Assembly: GCA_020744425.1 (NCBI GenBank)
Contig: JAGMUV010000018.1
Location: forward strand, 992,001-1,056,000
DNA: 64,000 nucleotides
Direction: 5' to 3'
Source: Dactylonectria macrodidyma
Lineage: Eukaryota; Ascomycota; Sordariomycetes; Hypocreales; Nectriaceae
How positions within the stretch are numbered: the stretch's first letter is position 1; each line of letters begins with the position of its first letter. Shown here piece by piece: positions 22,898-32,394 of the stretch. The notes under the pieces were generated by a model. The model made no database searches and was not told the origin of the DNA. It saw only the letters and a program-made list of their open reading frames with translations. Made by a program: the position numbers and the translations under genes.

Positions 22898-23335
22898 TCA
22901 AAGCTGTCGTCCAGGAACTTGTGCGCCTGGTTCTTGAACTAGAGGCTTGCCAATTCTCGTAGTGTCAGACTGCCCGGCGGTTTGATTGGGGACATATGCC
23001 CCCGTGCCCATAGCGTCGCTTCCATGGTCAGATGTAGGTATAGGCTGAGTGGTAGATGGCGCAGCGCCGTGGGCGGCAGCCTCTCGTCGACCAGCCTCAT
23101 CCGCAGCCTTGTGCTTCCACTCGTGACGCGCAATCATATTGTCTGCTCCCCTCATATCCTGCTTCCCTTTCTCGTAAACCGCCCTGTTCTCCGTGTGGCT
23201 CTCCTGCACCGCCGGGTGCTGTGGGTTCTTCTCGAACGCTTGGTCGGCGGCCTCCATCGCCTCTCCTCTTAGCACATCACCAGTGCCTCGGATGCCCTTG
23301 AGACCGGACTTGACGTCTTCGATGATTTTCGACAT
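22898..23335 (-). CDS. Small hydrophilic conserved fungal protein
   Basis: An uninterrupted 145-residue frame. It starts MSKIIEDVKSGLKGIRGTG and continues with a V-L-R-G-E-A-M-E-A-A-D-Q-type segment, then is rich in Lys, Glu, Asp, Ala and Gln, with no Cys, no membrane helix and no signal peptide. Its composition and amphipathic N-terminal pattern match a family of small fungal proteins often induced in stress or sporulation. I recall the family pattern but know no assigned biochemical function. The polar, repetitive, probably disordered C-terminus would suit a hydrophilin-like protective role; that is inference. The start is the first ATG and the frame needs no intron. Confidence 0.6.
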   Translation of the reverse strand: MSKIIEDVKSGLKGIRGTGDVLRGEAMEAADQAFEKNPQHPAVQESHTENRAVYEKGKQDMRGADNMIARHEWKHKAADEAGRREAAAHGAAPSTTQPIPTSDHGSDAMGTGAYVPNQTAGQSDTTRIGKPLVQEPGAQVPGRQL

Positions 23336-24298
23336 TTCGGCTTGGAAATCTGGGTGTTTTTGTGTGTGAACAGATACAGATGGATTCTGAATTTCTCTTA
23401 GATCTTATAAACACGTTTTTGTGGATCGACGGACGCTGATGGCCACGCACATCGTCCATGACGTAGTTGAGTGTATGACGTAGTACCCACGCACACAGAG
23501 TCGGCTCTGATGTCACAGCGTAATTGAATCAGGTAGAAATTAGTGCTGGGTAATCTGGAAACTACAATAGAGGGCAGAAAACCAAAGTTCACATGAATAT
23601 ATGCATGTGCTTGCCGATGTTATATTATTGCTAATCTATAATGCAGAGTGGTCATTGAGGCTTAAATTACGTATAGCCTACATAACGAAAGACCGTAAGA
23701 GAGGCATTTAAGGCGATACCAGTACTGTCTCGTTAGTATGACATGATAAAAATGAGTAAGCCTTATAGAAGTGGGCTTATACATCCGAATTAGAGGTACA
23801 AAATGAAGATGAGGAAAAAGAAATGAAACCGACTTCAAACCCGAACAAGAGGGCAGAGACGTAGCAGGGGGGAGACATCATCATCCTCCCGATTCCCTTC
23901 ATGTAAAGCCAAAGACGGAATGACTATCAAATTCCGTTGTGCAATGTGAGGCGTAATTAGCAACCTGTTTCTCAATTGCATTTCGCCGAATGTAGGGCTT
24001 ACGTCAAGCAGGCCGCCCCGGTACCGAGGAGGACATGAGATTAAAATCTGTTAGACTTTGATAATTGCACATTACATGCAGGCTGGCTTGCGCATATTCA
24101 CACAATAGCCCCGGATAACTTCCCCGCACTAGGAATTCTTCCATCCCATAGGGCTGCGGGATACGTCGACCTGATTCCTACATAGGACGGCTGTATCCTA
24201 TTTCGAAATACTTCAATTGACTACCTACGCTGATCTAGTAGTAGTGTGGTAGCAACTACAGAGATTGTCATATCCAACCTCGGGGCTCAACCGTAACC
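23336..24298. other. Intergenic, nothing recognised
   Basis: About 960 bp of AT-rich sequence with only short frames on both strands. I see no gene, RNA or repeat that I can support. Confidence 0.4.
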
Positions 24299-26547
24299 AT
24301 GCCATCACTCGCACACGTCCTAACGTACGAGTGCTATCTATGCTACTATACTTGGCTTTACGCGACCGCGCCGCAATGCCTCAATTGCAATCATATCCCC
24401 TGCGGAAGTTTTTCTACCTTCTATCAAACACAGCAGAATTCCTCCTCTTCGAGATCCTCGACAGGGCCGGTCTCGACACCCAGCATGAGACACGTCTCGA
24501 TACCTGACATACTGGATTACACGCCACGACACGCAGGTCAGTTCTCTACACCCAGTATGGGGCCTTTCGGGATACCTAGAAAGGTGGATAACACGGCACC
24601 GCACACAGGACCTTCTAAGACACTTGAAATTGAGCCTTCTACAACACGAGGCGCGCATGAATTTACGATCCCTTGATGTGCAGGACAATAAAACACATGA
24701 TCTGGTGTCTGAAAGGGTACCCGAAGAAACAATGAGAGCTTTTTTTCGATGGCGCCAACCCAGAGGCAAAGACGAACGGAATTCAGGGAACGAACGGTGG
24801 TCTAGTACGTACAAGAAGGCTGGAGATGGAGAAGCTCCGAAACGGCCAAATGCCGCCAATGTGGAACAGCAATACGAAGCTGCCGAGACAGCTAACCAGG
24901 GAACGAAGCCACTGTACTCGAAATTCTCTACTTTGGATTCTCAAGTAGCACTGAAAACGCGAAGGAGGAGCGAGTATAGAGAGGCTTTAAGTCGACCACA
25001 AGCAGCCTCTCTAGAAGCGCATACCGAATTTGCAGACACGTTTGACAGTGGAGAAAAGTCACTAGACTCTGAATACTCAAATTTGGATCCCCGACCACAG
25101 CTGCAAACAGCTACGCACTCTACAAGCGACTTCTGGTTCAGGAGGCAAGGCGCGAAGAGTTATATCACAACTCGCTCAGAGAATACTACTGCTTTGAATG
25201 TCAACCTAGCTTCACCAGAAATTGACTTGGCATCTCTGCCCAACGACAGGCAAGAGAGAGATGCGTCTACCGCTGCTCATACTGATGAAATAAAACGTAC
25301 GTTTCATTTGTTTATGTGCATCCTTCTCATGCACTAACCCAGAAAAAGACTTTTCACACAGTTTGCCTGAGTGGGTGGAGAATATCGTGAGCGTATTGGT
25401 AGATTCAGAGCCGCTAGTCCCTCCAGGACACACCCGCATCAGATGGAAATGCGTATGTTGACTTCTCTACACAAATTTCGTGCTTGATCACTAACATTGA
25501 AGAAGCGATGTAATCAAAAGCTGTTCGACGGCTTCATAGAGATGAAACCCGGCTCTCTCAAGACCTTGCAGACCCGATTGCAGGAGCAAAACGGGACAAG
25601 AACCCCTACCAACCAACAAGTGAGTTCTTCTCAGGGACTCATTCAAGCGATGAGCCAGCCCCCACGAAAGTTATTATTCTGGAAAAATCAAGGCACGGTT
25701 CAGGTACGGTCAACGACGAACAACAGAAGGAGTGGATTGCCACTTCATGATCTCAGATCACAGCCACTACAGCCATGGGCAAATCAAAAACTTCTCCACC
25801 TTCTCATGTGGGTTGATAGCGGCGAGGTTTCAACGCAACTACACCAAAACCGAATTCAACGCGTGACCGATGACGGAGAGTTATTTCGATTTCTTCGAAA
25901 GCACTACTTCAAGCACAGAGATTTTGTATCATGGTTTACCTTACGCAGTGTCAGATCTTTGTCGTTAGTTTGGGTATGTATTCGCACTCCCATACTCTTA
26001 ACCAAGAGCAACTCAACGTATTATATCTAAAGAAATTATGATGCGACTTTAGTTCAAGGTTGACGGTAAGTGCTACGCTACAATTCATCACCATGACCGA
26101 GCATGTACATCTGAGACAGGGTGCGTTTGCCTTCCTCCGATAGAAAGGGTTAACAACGAAGAATATCAGTGTCATCCTGCACCCCAAACCTCGCTTGAGT
26201 ACTTTCTCGCGATTGAATGCCGAGAGTTGACGCATTATTTCAAGAAGCCACATGCATTCAAAGTATGTCAGCGAACTATCTACAATCAACTACCAAAGCG
26301 GGCGTGTGGGCAATTGAGGGCCTCGTCTGACGAAGCACGGCTTGATTGAGGCATCCACTTCCAGGAAGGTTGGAACTGAAGGGCAATCTATTTCGTGACC
26401 GTTGCGCTTGGAGTCATTGGTGGCATGTTTGGGATCACAAGGTGGGCAATTAAAGGGGATATCCAAGGCGGTTTAGCGGCTACGACAACTCGCTTAACCC
26501 TAGGAACTGTTGTAGTCGGATTCGTCGCGGTTCGAGACATCTACTGA
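24299..26547 (+). pseudogene. Cys-rich N-terminus/C-terminal TM fungal family gene, probably damaged
   Basis: The pieces match a widespread but unnamed fungal family. A Cys-rich N-terminus (CYLCYY...PQCLNCNHIPCG) is followed by a disordered region with two copies of a ~25-residue STPSM repeat. Next come the PPGHTRIRWKC...KRCNQKLFDGFIEMKPG motif, a YFKHRDFVSWFTLRSVRSL motif, and C-terminal membrane helices ending WAIKGDIQGG...GFVAV. Supported splices are 25296/25343, 25452/25503, 25973/26053, 26065/26120 and 26262/?, with CTAAC branch sites in the first two introns. The exon at 26053-26065 is only 13 nt. Two places do not join: the first frame (to about 24676) and the frame carrying the rest, and the last frame around 26263-26400, where the helices resume in another frame after stops. 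I therefore suspect a damaged gene; missed introns are possible. Confidence 0.5.
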
Positions 26548-27189
26548 TTTGAGGACGGCATCACTATTTCTGGGTCTCTTCTCTTTCTTGCCGATTCTTG
26601 CCAATGCGTTTGGGCGTAGAAGCTAGATATGCAGACTGTTTGGCTGGTGTTCTGGAGTTGCGAGAATTGACATGGAATTGTGACAGTTCCACAGTGGCCA
26701 CTATCGGCAAGCAGAATGTCCGCGCTTGACAATGACTAAATTACTGGGTTGGGAATATGATTCTAAGTTCTATGTCCGCACTCAATTCAGATATTAGTTC
26801 TGATGCAGAGCCTTGGACTCCTCAAGGAGGAAATGTAGGTAATCCGAGTGTGTAATTTTAATGTTGATCTCACAATCATAGTCATTGAGACATAGAGGTG
26901 CGGGTGCTTTGTGTGCTTTGTGTGTCACTCTCATACTTCACTTGAAAGTGCATCACCGTTCTTAAAGTTTTTGGATGCCGTACAGTTAGTTCGATCGATG
27001 GTGTTCAATAGAAGCTGGAATTCAAGTCTAATGATTGAATTGATCTAGGTTGCTTCCAGTCACCTCTGTTCCTGTGAGGGTTCTAGGCTGACACTTACAC
27101 CCTCTCCGTCCAGTTGAAACTATCCACCTCCTAATTACAATCCGTTATTCGAGACCGCTAAATTATGCTAATATAAGTTATCTCGCCAC
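26548..27189. other. Intergenic, no gene
   Basis: Space between the end of the TM-family gene and the stop of the minus-strand CHAT gene. It is AT-rich and nothing in it is supported as a gene. Confidence 0.4.
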
Positions 27190-30100
27190 TCAAACTCCAA
27201 AATGAACATAGGGAACCCAGAGTAGAAAATCAACCCAACTGTCATAATTGCCTTCAACCAATTCCACATCTCTTTCAAGATATAGAGTTGTCCTCATAGC
27301 TCTTATCTCAGCTTGTTTCAATGAGACTTCTTCTCCCCACATCCATCCATCTCGAATTTTGGTTCCTTCAGTCAGTTGATGATGAGTTTCAACATGAGGC
27401 TCCTCCATTGCGTTTCTTAGATCGGTCGCTTGATTTCCTGGTCCAATAAAGTGCTCAACAGGCCCTGCGGCTGATTTTGTTCTGTGATGGTCAGGATGGA
27501 CTTGTCTCACAGCTGGCCCTTTTTGTTGCATTCCTTGAATCCAGCGATCCCGGAGGGTTCGACTAGCATTATGCAATCCCCAACACACTGACTCATCAGT
27601 TATACCCCCGTCTTTGATGCCTTGGTATGTGATTTTGGCCATGTCAACTGAACATGCATCGTCAACCTCCCACAGAGTACCGATAACGTGACGGAACCCT
27701 GCTAGCTGAAATGCGCTTATCAAATGAATGCTCTCATCAAGGAAGTCCTTGTCTTTAACTCGACCTGTGCCACAGGCCGAGAGGTAAGCAAGGAATGGTG
27801 ATTGTTTATGCAAATTCATTTCCAGCAGGTCCGATACTCTGAAAGGGTTCTCTCGCCAGTCCTCTAGAAATAGTTGGCTATGAGACGGATTCGAAGGACT
27901 TGTGTGGCCGTGACCGGCAAAGTGAAATAGTGTGCACTTCTGAATGTGCAAGGCTACCTCTTGCTTCCGCCGCGAGGGTTGCACAGGCTCGAGGCGCATT
28001 GAATGACAAATACTATGTACCTGTGATACCTCCTCTGTAGTATGAAGAAGCGGCGTGTGCCCGGTTGTTTGTGGCATAGCGATGAGTAGCGCTTGAGCCG
28101 GGGCGGATGGCTGTGTGTGGCGTCGGCGACCATGTACTATTGCCCTTATTGAAGAACTATAGGACGACATGACCCTGTCAAGAACGGTATCCGAGGTCTT
28201 TCTGACATGGTACCCCGCTGCGTGAAGGGGAAACCTACTCAATGCCCCGACAGGAATCCACCACATGTGTGGCCGTTGGACATCATCAAAGGGTTTGTCA
28301 AAACCAAGAGCCCTTAGAACTGGGCATGCGACAGTATCCCAAAGCCATTCGAGAGTATCCGGACTTGCGAGGCTGTCACCCTTGGACTTATTCTCAATGT
28401 TCCACAACGTAAGACTGGGCAGTGCCAACGCTCGCACTTGGTCCTTCTCAATCAGAATAGCATCACAGCGGAGCTCGCTCACGTTGATGAGAGCTATCGG
28501 CCCATACTTCGCTGCGTCTTTTATATCTGAGGCGCGAGGTGAACCTAGAAAATCTTCGAACCCCTGCAACCCACAGATTTCTTCGACGAGGCTGTCAAAC
28601 TCTCTTCCGGCGCCGTAACGCCGGTCGAAGCGGGCGCTCCAAGGAGATTCACGACCCTGATATAAAAATAGATTGCTGTCCTGGGAAGTCGGAACGCTGA
28701 GCTCATTCTGCAAATGAACGAACCGATCTGCCAATGCTGGATGCTTCTCTCGTAGTTCCAACACGTCGGTGCGGATCTCCTGCAGCGATGCTGCCATTAC
28801 GCCGCGGCCGCGCTCTAGGAGATACAGGGCCTCGAGAGGGCCTTTCCCTGCTTCCAGTGCCACCACTGCTGCTTCAGATGCCATATTGACAGCATTGGCG
28901 AGCAATAGCTGCTTATCAGAGCTCTCGAGTGATCGTGATATCAGCCTAGGAACGAGACTCACGGCGAGCTTGGAGTCTTCGTACAACTGGTCTAGGTCTA
29001 AACTACGAGAGTCAAGATAGAGTATGACAAGCAAGCGGCCAGCCAGTAAGCGATAGACAGCAATCGAATGGACATGACGCACGGCAGATTGACAGTGAGC
29101 CAAGGCATCTGTGAGATCCTGCGTGGAGTGTTTGCGTTTGTGTCTGTCAAAGAGACTGCTTGCCAGACTAGCCCACAACGATGCTAGATGTGGGCTGCCA
29201 TTAGTTGTGGCATCCACTGCTTTCTCAAACAGACTAATGCTTTCGTCGAGCTCGGAAATTTGTCCTGTTATACGATACTTGTCATGCAATCTGTTGGCAA
29301 GATCGGTCAAGAAGTTGGGCCAGTTTGCTTGATCTTGCAGTGTCGCATCAACTGCCTCCTTCACTAAGCGAATAGATTCGTCGAGATCGATGACGGCTTT
29401 TGTCTTCAAGTATTGGGAATGCGTTATCTTAGCGAGAATGTGGAATCGCTCCGCCAGCATTGGGTCGTGTTGGAGCGTTGCGCTGATTGCAATCCTCCCC
29501 AGGCGAATGCCTTCTTCAAGGTCGACTGTTTTATCTGTTGCCAAGTATCTCATATGAAGCTGAGTCGCAACGCTGGATAAACGCAATGGCCACTCCGGAT
29601 GACTCTCTGACACCGTGTCAGCTGCCTTCTTTGTGCATAGAATGGCCTCGTCAAGGTCGGATAGTGCTCTCGTGCTCCGAAATCTATCGATAAGATGCTC
29701 TGCATAACTAGACAGAGCATCAGCCCACCTGGGGTGGTTTTCTGGGGTAGCTTCGAGCGCTCGTCTTGCCACTTTTATGCCGCTTTCTCCGTGCTTCTCT
29801 GACATGTTTCTCGAAAAATGAATAGAATATCCGAATGCAAGGGTGTTCAGGTAGCCGGTTGCATGCTTTCCGCCTGTCATCTCATCCACTGATTGCTGAG
29901 CCAGCAAGATGCCTCGTTCGAGATCTGCTGCCCTGCCGGTCATTATGTATCTGTTGAAAAGCAGGACCGCTAAGGTATGGTGGCAATCGCTTTGTTCCGG
30001 ATGGTATTTCCCTGAGTCAAGTAATTCCTGTGCTAGGAGGATGGCTTGCTCGATATCATCCAAGTTTCCTGACTGTATGAACCGCTCATTGAGCCGATTG

Positions 30101-30858
30101 GCTAGAGCCAGTGAGGAGTTGAATCGATCTAGGTTGTTTGATGTCATGTCATATGCTTGTTTGGCTAATGCAATGCTCTCGTTAATTTCGTCGCTTGTCC
30201 TCGGGGACTTCACGCCAAATTGATTTGAAGCGTCGATCAAATACCGGGCTCGAGCCGCATCGTCTGGTGCTACTTCAATCGCTGCCTTTCCTGCCACGAC
30301 GGCCTCTTCCAAGTCCCGACTCGCTCTCGTTCTGGTGTATCTATCGCCAAGACAACGTGCTAGGTGGTTGAAATACATTGCTCGATCTGGACTGTCTGGG
30401 GCTATCTCTATCGCTTGCCTATCCAACTCAATCGCTTCTTCGATATCGGCTAGCGCGTATTGTGTTGAGTATCGTTGGACCAGTGCGTCGGAAAGATGAT
30501 ACAGATGGTCCGCCTGATGTTGAACATCATCTAGACTGGCATCAAGTTCAAGTCTTCGAAAAGAGACAGCTTCTTCAATATCGGCAGTGCTTCTCGTAAA
30601 TAGAAAGCGTAGTTCAAGACCACTCGCAAGAGTGGAATAGTAAATAAATCGGTCGTGGGCACCAGGAACTAAATCGATTGCTTGTCTAGCCAGTCGGATT
30701 GCGTCTTCAAGAGTTTCTATGTCCTCCGAGCCGGGGGTTCCCACATCTCGTCGTTGTAGCGCGAATTCCAGATAATGGTGATTGGACTCCAGAAGAAGCT
30801 CCGCAGCTTGAATCAACTGATCTAAGCTGGCTGTCGTGGGCTGCGTCTCATGATCCAT
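27190..30858 (-). CDS. TPR-CHAT protein (caspase-like protease fold), 1222 residues
   Basis: A single-exon gene. Residues about 1-640 are degenerate tetratricopeptide-type helical repeats, each with an LEEAI.LAR.A.E..P pattern recurring about every 50 residues. A linker leads to a C-terminal CHAT domain (caspase HetF associated with TPRs). Its putative catalytic pair is visible: His in FHFAGHG near 979 and Cys in SACGTG near 1027, followed by FQLAGFRHVIGTLWEVDD, the usual end of the fold. The protein closes with the WVPYVHFGV tail common in fungal members. CHAT proteases are related to caspases and separases. Bacterial TPR-CHAT proteins act as RNA-guided proteases in type III-E CRISPR; fungal ones are mostly uncharacterised. 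It has no CRISPR context here. A protease role in regulated cell death is inference. Confidence 0.9.
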   Translation of the reverse strand: MDHETQPTTASLDQLIQAAELLLESNHHYLEFALQRRDVGTPGSEDIETLEDAIRLARQAIDLVPGAHDRFIYYSTLASGLELRFLFTRSTADIEEAVSFRRLELDASLDDVQHQADHLYHLSDALVQRYSTQYALADIEEAIELDRQAIEIAPDSPDRAMYFNHLARCLGDRYTRTRASRDLEEAVVAGKAAIEVAPDDAARARYLIDASNQFGVKSPRTSDEINESIALAKQAYDMTSNNLDRFNSSLALANRLNERFIQSGNLDDIEQAILLAQELLDSGKYHPEQSDCHHTLAVLLFNRYIMTGRAADLERGILLAQQSVDEMTGGKHATGYLNTLAFGYSIHFSRNMSEKHGESGIKVARRALEATPENHPRWADALSSYAEHLIDRFRSTRALSDLDEAILCTKKAADTVSESHPEWPLRLSSVATQLHMRYLATDKTVDLEEGIRLGRIAISATLQHDPMLAERFHILAKITHSQYLKTKAVIDLDESIRLVKEAVDATLQDQANWPNFLTDLANRLHDKYRITGQISELDESISLFEKAVDATTNGSPHLASLWASLASSLFDRHKRKHSTQDLTDALAHCQSAVRHVHSIAVYRLLAGRLLVILYLDSRSLDLDQLYEDSKLAVSLVPRLISRSLESSDKQLLLANAVNMASEAAVVALEAGKGPLEALYLLERGRGVMAASLQEIRTDVLELREKHPALADRFVHLQNELSVPTSQDSNLFLYQGRESPWSARFDRRYGAGREFDSLVEEICGLQGFEDFLGSPRASDIKDAAKYGPIALINVSELRCDAILIEKDQVRALALPSLTLWNIENKSKGDSLASPDTLEWLWDTVACPVLRALGFDKPFDDVQRPHMWWIPVGALSRFPLHAAGYHVRKTSDTVLDRVMSSYSSSIRAIVHGRRRHTQPSAPAQALLIAMPQTTGHTPLLHTTEEVSQVHSICHSMRLEPVQPSRRKQEVALHIQKCTLFHFAGHGHTSPSNPSHSQLFLEDWRENPFRVSDLLEMNLHKQSPFLAYLSACGTGRVKDKDFLDESIHLISAFQLAGFRHVIGTLWEVDDACSVDMAKITYQGIKDGGITDESVCWGLHNASRTLRDRWIQGMQQKGPAVRQVHPDHHRTKSAAGPVEHFIGPGNQATDLRNAMEEPHVETHHQLTEGTKIRDGWMWGEEVSLKQAEIRAMRTTLYLERDVELVEGNYDSWVDFLLWVPYVHFGV

Positions 30859-31612
30859 GGCCGTCGGCGTTGTCGCCTAAACACATGGTTCGATATCAAT
30901 GTAGCTTAGCCGGTACGTCCAGAACTAGCGAGAATACAAACGAGTTTGTGTTCGCGAGCCCTTCCTCATCAGACTGCACGAGGAGCCTATAGCGATGACA
31001 ATAGCTAAGTGGTTGAACTAACAAATCAAGCCGAAAGTGGGATGGCAAACAATTGCTGATCGCGCTGGCGACAGTAACGAGAGAAGCCAGGAGGCGTGCG
31101 TACACCTGTCTCTGGTTGAAGTCAGGCACCAGTCGTACATCTTGAAACTCGCTACCTTTGTAGTACGACAATAAAATCCCTCATAATGAGCGGTGACCAA
31201 TACCCGTTGGAACAGGCTGCAAGCATCTGAAAGGTTCAATCAGCGAAATGGTGTGGAAGGCTGCGTAAGCTTGCAATAAGCCCTAGTACCCGCCGTCTCC
31301 TAGAAATCCTGCTGTGCCTCGAGTAGCAGTACCTAATTCCCGATGGTTAAAATAACAGCTCAGTTATCATTACTAAAAGTCCCTATAAAGCGATAGATAA
31401 AGGACTCTTGTAAGTTCTAATAGCAGAGCAGGTATAGGGAAACAAATGCATGCTAATGCACTTCAAGCTAAGTAAACTTTTTAAATGCTTGCGGCCTGTA
31501 TTGTGAGCCAGCCGATTACTAACCTCGTCCCAATGTTGGGCCAAAAGCCTGTATCGCCCTTTTTAAGTTGCCTTGCCTCACACTCACTTAGACAAAAAAA
31601 CAAAAACAAAAA
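30859..31612. other. Promoter region of the CHAT gene
   Basis: No additional coding gene is supported between the CHAT start codon and the first 5S rRNA gene. The short minus-strand frames around 30900-31240 lack family likeness. A T/A-rich tract at 31590-31612 provides the 5S terminator on the minus strand. Confidence 0.45.
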
Positions 31613-31731
31613 ACATACAACAGCGAGGATTCCCCGGTCGTCACCGACCCGAGTACTAATTCGCCGCTTCTCAGCTTGACTAAGGGAGAGCGGACGGGAT
31701 CCCGTATTTTCTGAGAGCTATGGTCGTATGT
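31613..31731 (-). rRNA. 5S rRNA gene, copy 1
   Basis: The 119-nt minus-strand sequence starts ACATACGACCATAG and ends GCTGTTGTATGT, the hallmark ends of Pezizomycotina 5S rRNA; the terminal helix ACATAC/GTATGT pairs. The internal segments GGGATCCCGTCCGCT and GGGTCGGTGACGACC match the conserved loop B/C and helix IV region. It is followed at once by a T-rich Pol III terminator (the A-run at 31590-31612 on the plus strand). Dispersed single 5S genes, unlinked from the rDNA array, are normal in this fungal group. Confidence 0.92.
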
Positions 31732-31816
31732 ACTAGTTGAGGCGTCGCGACGGGTCATATCTGCCCCGAGACTGCCTCAATGAATGGAAGGAAAAAGACG
31801 ATCTAAATGGCAAAAA

Positions 31817-31935
31817 ACATACAACAGTGGGGATTCCCCGGTCGTCACCGACCCGAGTACTAATCCACCGCTTCTCAGCTTGACTAAGGGAGAGCGGACG
31901 GGATCCCGTATTTTCTAAGAGCTATGGTCGTATGT
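31817..31935 (-). rRNA. 5S rRNA gene, copy 2
   Basis: A second 119-nt 5S gene in the same orientation, 85 bp from copy 1, also ending in a T6 terminator. It differs from copy 1 at five positions, all transitions. Four of the five change two base pairs of one helix in a compensatory way (GGCGA/TCGCT in copy 1, GGTGG/CCACT in copy 2). The fifth converts a C-G pair into a U-G pair. Structure is thus kept, which argues that both genes are functional isotypes and not decaying copies. Confidence 0.92.
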
Positions 31936-32394
31936 GCTGACGAAGGCTTCAGAGAGAACTCATCTGGACGAGGAATGTGCCCAGGGAAAACAAAATCTTA
32001 ACACCGCCATTGAACATCTAGGAATAATCATTTTGCATTTTTCAGCCTGACCTTAAGAGATTGAGTGGAGTCCAGGTAACTGTTCTTAGACTAACGACGG
32101 TGGATGTAGCTTGTGTGACGAAGCCTGAAAAGTACCACTTGCTGGATTAATCTGTCAGTGCATCCGCTGTACTTGTGCCAAAGACGCGAATTACTTGATT
32201 GCACAAAAGTCTCAAGCGAATTGTGACCTATTTCGTAGGGTGGTTACGGAACGGCAGGAAGCGCGGGTTGCGAGTGAATTTAGAAGCGTTATATTGCCCA
32301 CCTTGTCAATCTTCTTCCCGTTTCATACGACATGTTAATTGGTTTGTGATCGAAATCATTATCCGTACTTGATTCCAACTTGGGGAAGTCTTGT
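31936..32394. other. Intergenic, no gene
   Basis: Space between 5S copy 2 and the end of the damaged membrane-protein gene. It presumably holds the upstream region of 5S copy 2. Nothing else was recognised. Confidence 0.4.

Noticed and set aside
27190..30858. Link of the TPR-CHAT gene to a CRISPR type III-E system
   Set aside because: No repeats, spacers or Cas proteins are present and the genome is fungal; only the domain architecture is shared.
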